DNA of 39,682 bases from Clostridiales bacterium (GTDB lineage: Bacteria; Bacillota; Clostridia; Peptostreptococcales; Anaerovoracaceae). Shown here piece by piece: positions 16,097 to 24,871 of this stretch (within the stretch, counting starts at the first letter, position 1; every line of letters begins with the position of its first letter). A program made the position numbers and the translations under genes. Below the pieces are notes generated by a model. That model did no database searches, had not been told where the DNA came from, and saw only the letters and a program-made list of their open reading frames with translations. Location: positions 1 through 39,682 of the forward strand of contig JAAYHV010000025.1 in assembly GCA_012744355.1 (NCBI GenBank), in the 5' to 3' direction.

Positions 16097-17228
16097 ATGG
16101 TAAATATTGAAATTTTAAAATTAGACATATCGCAGATGAAGCTGAGATTTGACGAAATAGAGGAGTCTCTTTGACGTATCATCTAAAAGACAGATGTTAG
16201 AAAACCTCAGTGAAGAAGTCAATGATAGCAAGCTTTGGAACGACCCTGATAAGGCAAAGGACTTATTAATTGAAAAGAAAAGCCTTGAAGATTCTATAGA
16301 CGAGTACGCTTACATAATAGATGGAATCACTGAAGCCCATGATATGATTGAAATTATAATGGAAGATGACAGCGAAGAAGCTAAAGAAGAAGCTGATGAA
16401 CTTGAAAAGCGAGTAGAGCTTCTAAAAGAAAAAATAGAAGAAATAAGGATAAAAACATTACTCAAAGGAAAATTTGACAAAAACAATGCGATAATTTCAG
16501 TTCATGCAGGAACAGGTGGCGTGGATGCAATGGATTGGGCAGGAATGCTTTTTAGGATGTATTCAAGGTATTGCGATAAAAAAGGATTTAAGACAACCGT
16601 AGTTGAGTATCAAGATGACACTGAAGCGGGAATTAAAAGTGCAACACTTATGGTTGAAGGAGAAAACGCTTATGGATATTTAAGAAATGAACAAGGCGTT
16701 CACAGACTCGTTAGAATTTCGCCATTTAATGCAGCGGGGAAAAGACAAACATCCTTTGCGCTTCTTGAGGTAATTCCTCAAGTCGAAGATGACTTTACTG
16801 TTGATATTAATCCAGAAGATCTGAGAATAGATACATATAGAAGTAGCGGCGCAGGCGGTCAGCATGTTAATACTACAGATTCCGCAATTAGAATAACTCA
16901 CGTACCAACAAATATTGTAGTTACATGCCAAAATGAAAGGTCGCAGCATCAAAACAAGGAAGTTGCGATGAGGATACTTATAGCAAAACTTGCCAAGGTA
17001 AAAGAAGAAGAGCAAAAAGAGAATCTAAACGATTTAAAAGGTGATTTTTCTCTAATAACTTGGGGAGCGCAAATACGTTCATATGTATTTCAGCCATATA
17101 CAATGGTTAAAGATCATAGAACAGGCGCGGAAAAGGGTAATGTAGCATCGGTAATGGATGGCGATTTAGATTACTTTATATCGGAAAAGTTAAAGAAGGA
17201 TTCGATTGATAGAAGGGATTATGAATAA
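16097..17228 (+). CDS. prfB: Peptide chain release factor 2, with programmed +1 frameshift
   Basis: Release factor RF2 recognises UGA and UAA stop codons. The gene starts at ATG 16097 (RBS AAAGGAAA), reads 25 codons to CTT, meets an in-frame TGA at 16172-16174, and shifts +1 so that GAC (16173-16175) is read next. The slip site CTTTGAC and the upstream GAGGAG are the classic RF2 autoregulatory elements. The joined product is 376 residues: 16097-16171 plus 16173-17228. RF2 features include the SPF tripeptide in VRISPFNAAGKRQTSF and the catalytic GGQ in SSGAGGQHVNTTDSA. It follows secA and overlaps nothing downstream. The HAD gene begins at the next base. Confidence 0.97.
16161..16175 (+). promoter_or_regulatory. 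prfB: Programmed frameshift site of prfB
   Basis: The site reads AGGAGTCTCTTTGAC. It has a Shine-Dalgarno-like AGGAG, a slippery CTT-T and the in-frame stop TGA followed by C, a context that favours slow termination. When RF2 is scarce the ribosome slips +1 and makes RF2. Confidence 0.95.
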
Positions 17229-17870
17229 ATGACAAAGAAAGCGATTATATTTGATTTTGATGGCACCATAATGGATACAAATGATTTGATCTTAAATTCA
17301 TGGCAGCACACATTTAAACACTTTGAAGGAAAGGAAAGAAGCATAGAAGAAATCTATGAAACCTTTGGAGAAACTTTAACGTATTCTATGCAAAATTTGC
17401 TTCCTAATGTGGAAACGGGTCTAGCCATAGAAAAATACAGGGAATATCAAGTAGTTCACTCTGATGAACAAATTAAGATATTTGATGATATTGTAAAGCT
17501 GCTTGATGAATTAAAGAATAGAGATTTGCTTCTTAGTATTGTTACTTCAAGGCTTAGAAACACAACGATGAAATATTTGAAGAGTTTTGATCTTTTGGAT
17601 TATTTTGATGTAATTGTAACATGTGATGATACAAATATTCATAAACCGAAACCTGAGCCAGCACTAATAGCTTTGAAAAAATTAAATGTTAGAAAAGACG
17701 AAACCATAATGGTTGGAGATACTAGATTCGATATAGGATGTGCAAATAGTGCGGGAATAGACTCAGTGCTAGTAAATTGGGGAGTCGCTTATAGACAAGA
17801 AAACTTACCTAGCGAGTTTATACCAAAGTACGTTATTAACAAACCGATGGAACTTTTAGAGGTGATATAA
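17229..17870 (+). CDS. HAD-superfamily phosphatase, PpaX-like
   Basis: A 213-residue HAD hydrolase. The nucleophile motif is IIFDFDGTIMDT (residues 6-17), motif II is SIVTSR near residue 98, the conserved Lys is in HKPKPEPALIAL, and the Mg-binding end is MVGDTRFDIGCANSAG. The small alpha-helical cap lies between residues 18 and 85. PpaX-type enzymes hydrolyse pyrophosphate, and the related Gph acts on phosphoglycolate; sequence does not settle which applies. The ATG directly follows the prfB stop, and its TAA overlaps the start of the next gene as TAATG. Translational coupling is likely. Confidence 0.85.
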   Translation: MTKKAIIFDFDGTIMDTNDLILNSWQHTFKHFEGKERSIEEIYETFGETLTYSMQNLLPNVETGLAIEKYREYQVVHSDEQIKIFDDIVKLLDELKNRDLLLSIVTSRLRNTTMKYLKSFDLLDYFDVIVTCDDTNIHKPKPEPALIALKKLNVRKDETIMVGDTRFDIGCANSAGIDSVLVNWGVAYRQENLPSEFIPKYVINKPMELLEVI

Positions 17871-20800
17871 TGCTTAATGTTTATTATGGTCGAAGCAACA
17901 TTGATTATGAAAAATTTATCTATAATAATTTAGGAGAAAATGCTTTTGTAGTTGTGCCAGATCAGTACAAACTTACTGCAGAAAAGCAGGCATTAAAGTA
18001 CCTTAAACGTAGCAGCATAATAAACATAGAAATAACAGGAATAATGGGACTTGGCAGAAGATTGCTAGGAGAGCAAGGCATAGCTCTACCTCAAATGATT
18101 GACAGCTACGGGCGACGCATGATAGTGGGAAGAATAATAAAAGACAATCAAGACAAACTAAGTGCCTTTAAGGGACTTACAGATAAAAATGCTTTTATTG
18201 ACTTAGTTTGCGAATTTATTTCGGAGTTTAAACAAAACAACGGGACAAAAAATGTTTTGATTGACCTTAAAAAGTCTGTGGAAGAGCACGGTATTTTAAA
18301 TCGTAAATTAGACGATCTAGGTATAATACTCAATGAATATGAGAAACTGCTAGATGGCAAGTATATGGATAATGAGGATTATATAGAAAGCTATATAACC
18401 TCCATATCGAACTCCAAGTTGATAAAAGATAGTGAAATATGGATATATGGATTTAACAGCATGGCTCCTATCATGGTAAAGCTCATTAAACAGCTATCAA
18501 TTTCTGCGAAAAGAACAAACCTAGTTTTAAATTATGATGATGACCCAAAAGCAGGTAGACAATTTTTGTTATCAGATAAATTGATAAGCACGATAAAAAT
18601 TGATTTAGATTCGGTCGTAATTAAAAAGATAGACAGTGAATATATAATAGAAAAGGCAGATGATTTAAATAAACTAGAATCAGCTCTTTTTAACGAAAGA
18701 CTAGATAGCTACAAGAACGAAGAAACAAAAAATATCAAAATGGTCGCTGCTGCTAATCCTTATTACGAAGCGGAAAGTGCCGCGGCATATGTACTTGGTC
18801 TTCTAAGAAATGAAAACTACAGACTAAGAGATATTGCTATAATTTGTAACGACGAAAATAAAAGAGCTTCTATTATAAGGAGAACCTTTGAAGAATACGG
18901 ACTGGATGTATTCAACGATGAAACCAAACAAATAAATAGCTCTCCTGTTATTAGATACATAATTAGTCAGCTTAAGTTCATAGATAGAGGGTTCGTAACA
19001 GATGACATATTTACCATGCTCAAAACAGGTCTTTACGGAATTGAGAATGTAGAGATAGAGACTTTTGAAAACTATGCAAAGCAATATAACATTAAGGGCT
19101 CCATGTGGAAAAGAGAAATTAAATACGGTAGCTTTGAGTACTCAGAAGATGAGCTAGGAAAGCTGGAACAAATTAGGCAAAAGATTGTAAATCCGCTATT
19201 AAAAATTGAAAAACTAGTTTTAAATAGTACTTCATATTCTGAGTTTGTGCTAGATTACTATAGCTATTTAGTGGATGAACTGGAGTTTAATAAGGAAGTA
19301 TTCAATTTAAGTAGGTGGCAAGAAAAAGAAGGATACTTTGAAGAAGCATTGGAAACTAAACAAATATTTAATACTGCCTTTGAAGTAATGAACCAGCTTT
19401 CTCAAGTATTAGGTGATGAAGAATTCAAATTAGATAGATTCATAGATATATATTTAGTCGGCTTAAAAAATGTTAAAATAGGCGTAATTCCTCCGACTGT
19501 AGATGAAATAGTATTAGGCGGCAACCAAAGAACGCGAATTGGATCTGTGAAAGCGCTATTGATCATTGGATTAAACGAAGGGGTTTTACCTCTTAGTCCG
19601 AAGCTTGAAGGCTTGTTTTCAGTAGCAGAAAAAGAAATGATAATTGGCGAGGGATATAATCTTGGAAAGTCGGATGAAAATTTTGTCTTAGAGGAACTGG
19701 CGGCAGCTTATAGAAACATTACCAAGCCTACTGAAAAACTTTTTTTAAGCTACTCACTATCTGACGAAGAGGGAAATGAACTTAAACCTTCTCAAATTGT
19801 TGAAGAGGTAAGATATGTACTCCCAGCGCTAAAGACCGAAAACGACATAGTAAACGGCAGCGAAAGCTTACTTTTGGTAAATGGAAGGCTCAGCACACTT
19901 AGGCATCTTATAGAGTACATAAGAGAAAATCCTGAAGGTGAATTAGATCAAACGTGGACAGATGTGTATAACTGGTATATGCAAAACGAAGAGCGAAGGC
20001 TGGAATCTGTAGTTAAAGGTTTAAGCGAAGATAACAGCAAAGAAAATTTAAGCAGAGAGTTGACTGAAACCTTATTTACTAAAGGAGGAGAATTCACATT
20101 TAGCCCTTCTAGACTAGAGAAATATACTAGATGTCCCTTTGAGCATTTTGTCAGCTACGGCTTAAGACCTAAAGAGTTAAGAGAGTTTAAATCAAGCGGA
20201 AGAGAAATAGGAGATGTTTATCACGAATGCCTGATGAAGATAGCTAAAAATCTGACGCAAGATAATATTAAAATAACAAGCGATGAATCTAAGTGGATGA
20301 ATGTTACAAAAGAAGAATGCGAAATAATGGTAGAGGATTTACTAAATAGTTTCTCTGATGATTATCGTGATGGACTTATGAAATCAAATAACATAGAAGA
20401 GTATAGATTATCAAGAATTAAAAAAATATGCAAAAGTGCCTCTTGGAATATGATTTGTCAAATGAAATCTTCCAATGTTGATGAAGCGTTCTTTGAAGAA
20501 AAGTTCTCAAAGAATGGAGCATTCAAGCCAGTGATTATAGATGCTGGCAAAGATCAAGTAAGTATAGAAGGTAAAATTGACAGAGTTGACGTTTTAAGTA
20601 GCAACGCCATCAGAATAATCGATTATAAAACTGGAAATGAGAGTTTTAATGCCAAGGAAGTAGCTCAAGGCTACAAGTTACAGCTAATGCTTTATTTAGC
20701 GGCAGCCCAAGAAGACAAAAGAGATGCAGCAGGCGTTTTCTACTTTCTAATTAAAGATAACATTTTAAAAGCAGATGGTATAAAAAAAGATGAGCTAAAC

Positions 20801-21184
20801 GATAAAATTACTCTAAGCGATGAATCTGCGTATAGACTTGATGGGCTATTTGTTGATGAGGATTCTGTAATAAATGATTTAGTTAACGGAAAACAAGAAA
20901 TTCTACCTTCCAGTATAATAAAGGTTAAGTATGATAAAAAAGAAGAAAAATGGAAACCATCTAGCAAGAAAGCAGCGATGGATAAAGAATCCTTTGAGAA
21001 GCTACAAGGCGAAGCCATAGCAGCGGCTAAGAAAATAAGCAAAGGAATAATTGAAGGAGAAATACATTTAAGACCGGTCAGACTTAGAAGAAAAGGTAAT
21101 ACTACAGAGTGCGAATACTGTAGATTTAAAGGTATTTGCAAGTTTGATTTGGAATTTGAAGATAACAAGTATAATTACATATAA
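17870..21184 (+). CDS. addB: AddB/RexB-like helicase-exonuclease subunit
   Basis: A 1104-residue protein resembling the AddB/RexB subunit of the AddAB recombination nuclease, which processes DNA double-strand breaks. The N-terminus reads LNVYYGRSNIDYEK and FVVVPDQYKLTAEKQAL, the usual AddB start but without a GKS/T P-loop. The C-terminal RecB-like nuclease has IEGKIDRVDVL and IRIIDYKTG (D918, K920). Four cysteines fit the AddB iron-sulfur cluster: C755 in YTRCPFEHF and C1081, C1084 and C1090 in CEYCRFKGIC. Length is near the usual 1150. The start overlaps the HAD stop. addA, which normally follows, is not in this window. Confidence 0.88.
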   Translation: MLNVYYGRSNIDYEKFIYNNLGENAFVVVPDQYKLTAEKQALKYLKRSSIINIEITGIMGLGRRLLGEQGIALPQMIDSYGRRMIVGRIIKDNQDKLSAFKGLTDKNAFIDLVCEFISEFKQNNGTKNVLIDLKKSVEEHGILNRKLDDLGIILNEYEKLLDGKYMDNEDYIESYITSISNSKLIKDSEIWIYGFNSMAPIMVKLIKQLSISAKRTNLVLNYDDDPKAGRQFLLSDKLISTIKIDLDSVVIKKIDSEYIIEKADDLNKLESALFNERLDSYKNEETKNIKMVAAANPYYEAESAAAYVLGLLRNENYRLRDIAIICNDENKRASIIRRTFEEYGLDVFNDETKQINSSPVIRYIISQLKFIDRGFVTDDIFTMLKTGLYGIENVEIETFENYAKQYNIKGSMWKREIKYGSFEYSEDELGKLEQIRQKIVNPLLKIEKLVLNSTSYSEFVLDYYSYLVDELEFNKEVFNLSRWQEKEGYFEEALETKQIFNTAFEVMNQLSQVLGDEEFKLDRFIDIYLVGLKNVKIGVIPPTVDEIVLGGNQRTRIGSVKALLIIGLNEGVLPLSPKLEGLFSVAEKEMIIGEGYNLGKSDENFVLEELAAAYRNITKPTEKLFLSYSLSDEEGNELKPSQIVEEVRYVLPALKTENDIVNGSESLLLVNGRLSTLRHLIEYIRENPEGELDQTWTDVYNWYMQNEERRLESVVKGLSEDNSKENLSRELTETLFTKGGEFTFSPSRLEKYTRCPFEHFVSYGLRPKELREFKSSGREIGDVYHECLMKIAKNLTQDNIKITSDESKWMNVTKEECEIMVEDLLNSFSDDYRDGLMKSNNIEEYRLSRIKKICKSASWNMICQMKSSNVDEAFFEEKFSKNGAFKPVIIDAGKDQVSIEGKIDRVDVLSSNAIRIIDYKTGNESFNAKEVAQGYKLQLMLYLAAAQEDKRDAAGVFYFLIKDNILKADGIKKDELNDKITLSDESAYRLDGLFVDEDSVINDLVNGKQEILPSSIIKVKYDKKEEKWKPSSKKAAMDKESFEKLQGEAIAAAKKISKGIIEGEIHLRPVRLRRKGNTTECEYCRFKGICKFDLEFEDNKYNYI

Positions 21185-21198
21185 CAAAAAAATAGGTC

Positions 21199-21226
21199 TT
21201 TACAATTAAAGATAAAGTGTTATAAT
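21199..21226 (+). promoter_or_regulatory. Promoter of the 3-hydroxybutyryl-CoA dehydrogenase gene
   Basis: TTTACA (21199-21204) and TATAAT (21221-21226) lie 16 nt apart. An extended -10 TG is at 21218-21219. The transcript would start near 21233, about 57 nt before the ATG. Confidence 0.75.
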
Positions 21227-21289
21227 ATATTGAGGTTTAGTTATTTTATTAACAATATATTACATAGGCAACAGAGGAGGATATTTATT

Positions 21290-22135
21290 ATGAAAGTTGG
21301 AGTATTAGGAACTGGTACTATGGGAGCTGGAATCATCCAAATTTTAGCAACAGACGGTCATGAGGTTGTGATGAGAGCAAGAAGAGAATCTTCTATAGAA
21401 AGAGGACTTGCTACTGTTACTAAAAATCTTGATAGACTAGTTAAAAAGGAAAAAATTACAGAAGATACTAAATTAGAAATATTAGGTAGGATTCAAGGTT
21501 CTACAGACATTAATATTATTGCTGATGCAGATCTAGTAATTGAAGCAGCTACAGAAGACATGGAGGCAAAGAAAAAATTGTTTGCTGAGCTTGATGAATT
21601 ATGCAAGCCTGGGACAATTATTGCAACAAACACTTCATCTCTATCAATAACAGAAATCGCAACAGCTACATCAAGACCTGATAAAATTATTGGAATGCAT
21701 TTTTTTAATCCGGTTCCAATGATGAAACTGGTTGAAATTATTAAAGGACTTGCAACTTCTGATGAGACAATGGAAACTATTGTTAATCTAGCTAAAGATT
21801 TGAAAAAGACTCCTGTAGAAGTTGAAGAAGCTCCAGGTTTCGTAGTTAATAGGATTTTGATTCCATTAGTTAACGAAGGCGTTGGAATTTTCGCTGACGG
21901 AGTAGCTAGCGCAGAGGGAATTGATTCGGCTATGAAGCTAGGTGCAAATCATCCAATGGGACCTTTAGAATTAGGAGACTTAATTGGACTAGATGTATGT
22001 CTAGCTATTATGGATGTTCTTTATGAAGAGTTTGGCGATTCAAAATACAGAGCTCATCCTCTACTAAGAAAAATGGTAAGAGGCGGATTGCTAGGTAGGA
22101 AGTCTGGTAAAGGTTTCTACGACTATAGCAAATAA
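21290..22135 (+). CDS. hbd: 3-hydroxybutyryl-CoA dehydrogenase, possibly NADP-linked
   Basis: A 281-residue enzyme that reduces acetoacetyl-CoA to 3-hydroxybutyryl-CoA in butyrate-type fermentation. The Rossmann motif is [10 protein letters not shown] (residues 5-14). The catalytic region is [19 protein letters not shown], and the C-terminal domain has [17 protein letters not shown] and [16 protein letters not shown]. It is close to clostridial Hbd over its whole length. One difference matters: the acidic residue expected after strand 2 (RD in Clostridium acetobutylicum) is Ala30, followed by Arg31 and Arg32, a pattern that often favours NADP(H). The ATG at 21290 has GAGGAGG upstream. The gene stands alone between its own promoter and terminator, without crotonase or butyryl-CoA dehydrogenase beside it. 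Confidence 0.95.
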   Translation: MKVGVLGTGTMGAGIIQILATDGHEVVMRARRESSIERGLATVTKNLDRLVKKEKITEDTKLEILGRIQGSTDINIIADADLVIEAATEDMEAKKKLFAELDELCKPGTIIATNTSSLSITEIATATSRPDKIIGMHFFNPVPMMKLVEIIKGLATSDETMETIVNLAKDLKKTPVEVEEAPGFVVNRILIPLVNEGVGIFADGVASAEGIDSAMKLGANHPMGPLELGDLIGLDVCLAIMDVLYEEFGDSKYRAHPLLRKMVRGGLLGRKSGKGFYDYSK

Positions 22136-22145
22136 CAACATAAAT

Positions 22146-22173
22146 AAAAATGACCGGGTTTCCGGTCATTTTT
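22146..22173 (+). terminator. Intrinsic terminator after hbd
   Basis: AAAAATGACCGG and CCGGTCATTTTT form a 12-bp perfect stem with a 4-nt loop and a built-in T-tract, starting 11 nt after the hbd stop. Confidence 0.92.
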
Positions 22174-22242
22174 AATAGTTCCTTTGCATGGAAATTAAAG
22201 TTCCAAATGTGCAGATAGATGGAGAGAAAGGGGTGTTTATAC

Positions 22243-22866
22243 TTGGGAGAAAAGAAAAGCAGTGCGCTTTTTAATTTAATTGCGCCCATTTATGGCCTTT
22301 TTTATAACTATCAGAAAAAACGATATGTAGGTACTGTTGAAATCGTTAAGAGTGAAATGGACATTTCTTCTTTTGACACTGTCATTGATGCAGGCTGCGG
22401 TACTGGCGCACTTTGCTCTGTATTAAAAGACAAGGGTATGAATGTGACTGGGATAGATCCAGTTATAAAAATGCTTAACATTGCAATGAGTAAACCAGAA
22501 AATAAAGAGATAGAGTTTATTCAAGCAAATGCACTTGATGGATTGCCTTTTAAGCAAAAAAGTTTTGATGTTGCCATAGCATCCTATGTAGCCCATGGAT
22601 TAGTGGAAGAAGAAAGAAAACGTATGTATGCTGAAATGAGCCGTATCACAAGAAATTATGTTATTATTCACGACTATAATAATAAAAGATCAATACTGAC
22701 AACAATTGTAGAATGGCTGGAAGGCGGGGATTATTTTCATTTCATTAAGAATGCAGAGCCTGAGATGAAGGACTGCTTTTCAGAGATGAAAAACTGTTTC
22801 TCAGAGGTGAGAGTCATTAATGTGGGTGTGAGAGCTAACTGGTATATTTGTAAGCCAATTAAATAA
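22243..22866 (+). CDS. Class I SAM-dependent methyltransferase
   Basis: A methyltransferase of about 207 residues with motif I VIDAGCGTGALCSVL, motif II VTGIDPVIKML and motif III-like IQANALDGLPFKQKSFDVAIAS. It belongs to the UbiE/Methyltransf_11 group; the substrate is unknown. I prefer TTG at 22243, preceded by AAAGGGG at a 9-nt spacing. An in-frame ATG at 22219 (215 residues) has no RBS. Near the C-terminus a 21-bp segment is tandemly duplicated, giving EMKDCFS-EMKNCFS. It lies alone after the hbd terminator, with about 350 gene-free bases on its right. Confidence 0.82.
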   Translation: MGEKKSSALFNLIAPIYGLFYNYQKKRYVGTVEIVKSEMDISSFDTVIDAGCGTGALCSVLKDKGMNVTGIDPVIKMLNIAMSKPENKEIEFIQANALDGLPFKQKSFDVAIASYVAHGLVEEERKRMYAEMSRITRNYVIIHDYNNKRSILTTIVEWLEGGDYFHFIKNAEPEMKDCFSEMKNCFSEVRVINVGVRANWYICKPIK

Positions 22867-23180
22867 TGGATAATTTTTAAAAACCTGGCCTTGTCAGCTA
22901 GTGGTTATGATTTGTGAATATATTGAATCTGGCGTATAATGTTGTAGCTCAATAGTCAGATACAATAAAGAAGAAGATTTGTATGGAAATTTTGACTATA
23001 TATAATGGTGTACGGATTAGACGGTTCTTATGTGGGGCGTGATTTACACATTAGACTTTGACAAGTTATAGAGCATAAATGAGCATATTAAACTAATGTC
23101 AAACAGTTAATGATTTGGCATTTTGTTAGTTTTAAGAGCTGATAAAAGCAATAATAAAACTATATCTTTGTAAAGATTAG
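22867..23180. other. Gene-free stretch between the methyltransferase and the WalJ-like gene
   Basis: No ORF with an RBS, no tRNA and no clear terminator is visible here. Two overlapping pairings can be drawn: CATTAG (23049-23054) with CTAATG (23093-23098), and TTTGACA (23057-23063) with TGTCAAA (23097-23103). They share two bases and so exclude each other. This may be chance. Confidence 0.4.
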
Positions 23181-23189
23181 TGTTATAAT
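23181..23189 (+). promoter_or_regulatory. Extended -10 promoter upstream of the WalJ-like gene
   Basis: TGTTATAAT is an extended -10 element (TGnTATAAT) ending 29 nt before the ATG at 23219. No good -35 box is seen at the proper distance, which is common for extended -10 promoters. It could drive the WalJ-like gene, rlmH and perhaps the atp operon. Confidence 0.55.
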
Positions 23190-23218
23190 CTATATGTTAA
23201 TGGTATGGGGGTATTAAA

Positions 23219-24037
23219 ATGGGTTTAGGGTTTTTTTCTGTTGCGAGTAGTAGCTCTGGCAATTCATATGTTCTGTTTACAGAAAATGTGGGAATAATTC
23301 TTGATGTAGGAGTAAGCGGTAAAAAAATCAAAGAGGCACTCGGTGATTATCGAATACCCTTTGATCTTATCAAAGGTATCCTCATAACACATGAACACAC
23401 TGATCATGTAAAAAGCATTAGAATAGCTTGTAAGACCTTTGAAAATGCTAAGGTATATTGCAGTAAAGGAACAGAAGAAGGCTCGATCAGAATTGGGGAA
23501 TTACCAAGTGACCGAAAACAAATAATTTCAGCTGGGGAATCTTTTTGTGTTGGAGATATCTCAGTTAAAACTTTTAGTCTATCTCATGATGCTGCCGAAC
23601 CAATAGGCTTTTCCTTTGAAAAAGATGGAAATAAAATTACTGTAGTGACAGATACAGGACTAGTAACCAATGCGATGATTTCAGAAATGTGCGATTCGGA
23701 TATTTTGCTTTTAGAGTCTAATCATGAAATCAGGATACTTGAAATGGGTTCATATCCTTATCAAACAAAGAGAAGAATTCTTGGAGATTTTGGACATCTG
23801 TCCAATGAGACGGCTGGAAATGCACTTTGTGAAGCTATGAGCAGAAGAGTTAAAAGCACAGTACTTGAGGTAATACTTGGACATATTAGTTCTGAGAATA
23901 ACACGTATGAGCATGCTAGATTAGCGGTTAAAAATATACTAGAAGAAAACAATATTATAGTTGGTAAAGATATAAACGTTGAAACAGCAACCAAAAATAA
24001 AACAAGTAGACTTTACAGAGCGAACAATGAACATTAA
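23219..24037 (+). CDS. MBL-fold metallo-hydrolase, WalJ/YycJ-like
   Basis: A 272-residue metallo-beta-lactamase-fold protein. The metal-binding motif is ILITHEHTDHVKSI near residues 55-68. Other ligands are in FSLSHDAAEPIGF, VVTDTG and a later EVILGHIS. The N-terminus FFSVASSSSGNSYVL is typical of the YycJ/WalJ group, which in Bacillus accompanies the WalRK system and has been linked to DNA 5'-exonuclease activity. Here no walRK lies beside it. Its neighbour rlmH is often found close by in Firmicutes. The ATG has GGGGG about 8 nt upstream. The 3' end overlaps rlmH by 11 nt. Confidence 0.87.
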   Translation: MGLGFFSVASSSSGNSYVLFTENVGIILDVGVSGKKIKEALGDYRIPFDLIKGILITHEHTDHVKSIRIACKTFENAKVYCSKGTEEGSIRIGELPSDRKQIISAGESFCVGDISVKTFSLSHDAAEPIGFSFEKDGNKITVVTDTGLVTNAMISEMCDSDILLLESNHEIRILEMGSYPYQTKRRILGDFGHLSNETAGNALCEAMSRRVKSTVLEVILGHISSENNTYEHARLAVKNILEENNIIVGKDINVETATKNKTSRLYRANNEH

Positions 24038-24506
24038 GATAATTTGTATAGGTAAATTAAAAGAGAAATATTGGGTTGATGCAGCTAATGAGTATTCAAA
24101 AAGGCTCAGTAAATACTGCAAGCTAAACCTTATTGAACTTAAGGAAAGCAAGTTGCCGTCTAACCCTTCTAAAGCAGATGAGCAAAACGTAATCATCAAA
24201 GAAGGAGAGGACATAGCAAGGCATATAAAACCTTCTGAATATATAGTCACATTAGAAATAGAGGGCGAGCTTTTGAGCTCAGAAAAATTAGCAAGTAAAA
24301 TAAACACACTGTCAATTGATGGGATAAATGATATAACTTTTATTATTGGTGGGAGTTTAGGGATATCGGAAGATGTCAAAAAAATGACGAATTATAAATT
24401 GTCATTTTCAAATATGACTTTTACGCACCAAATGATTAGAGTTATACTTCTAGAACAGATTTACAGAAGTTATAAAATAAATAGAAATGAGAGTTATCAT
24501 AAATAA
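24027..24506 (+). CDS. rlmH: 23S rRNA (pseudouridine1915-N3)-methyltransferase
   Basis: A 159-residue SPOUT methyltransferase, exactly the usual RlmH length, which methylates pseudouridine 1915 in helix 69 of 23S rRNA. The N-terminus is MNIKIICIGKLKEKYW. The SAM-binding knot is FIIGGSLGISEDV, and the C-terminus is THQMIRVILLEQIYRSYKI then NRNESYHK, the family end. The ATG at 24027 is chosen by family length and alignment. The reading frame continues upstream to 23979 within the previous gene. It overlaps that gene by 11 nt and precedes atpI by 8 nt. Confidence 0.96.
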   Translation: MNIKIICIGKLKEKYWVDAANEYSKRLSKYCKLNLIELKESKLPSNPSKADEQNVIIKEGEDIARHIKPSEYIVTLEIEGELLSSEKLASKINTLSIDGINDITFIIGGSLGISEDVKKMTNYKLSFSNMTFTHQMIRVILLEQIYRSYKINRNESYHK

Positions 24507-24514
24507 GGAGCGCT

Positions 24515-24871
24515 ATGGGAAATAAGGTTAAGATGATAGCAATCGGTCTTGGAATTACTGCTATAATGGATTTAATTACAGTGAAATTTATAGATGAACC
24601 CAAATCCTTTGTTCTCGGTTCATTTGTCGGAATAATAGTAGCTCTTATAAATATATTCTTGTTGGAAATCGTTATTAACGGGGCAATGGGTAAAGGAAAT
24701 GTAGCAGTAGCAGCTATGCTCGAGTTTGTAAGACTTGCATTGTACGTGTCGGCTGCACTTATAATGTATAAAATATCTTTATATGCGGTGACAGGCTACG
24801 CATTAGGAGTAGTTATTTTAACTCTAACATTAACAATACTATATAGAAAGGGGACTTCTGATGAACTTTGA
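24515..24871 (+). CDS. atpI: ATP synthase subunit I-like membrane protein
   Basis: A 118-residue protein with four predicted helices (residues about 7-24, 31-53, 65-88, 91-110), placed first in an atp operon. This matches AtpI, a small protein thought to help c-ring assembly or Mg2+/Ca2+ supply. Sequence similarity among AtpI proteins is low, so the call leans on size, topology and position. The ATG has AAGGAG 5 nt upstream. It overlaps atpB by 11 nt. Confidence 0.75.
   Translation: MGNKVKMIAIGLGITAIMDLITVKFIDEPKSFVLGSFVGIIVALINIFLLEIVINGAMGKGNVAVAAMLEFVRLALYVSAALIMYKISLYAVTGYALGVVILTLTLTILYRKGTSDEL

Noticed and set aside
16194-16196. TTG as the prfB start
   Set aside because: No RBS precedes it. 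The upstream ATG at 16097, the frame-0 TGA and the CTTTGAC slip site show the real start and the programmed shift.
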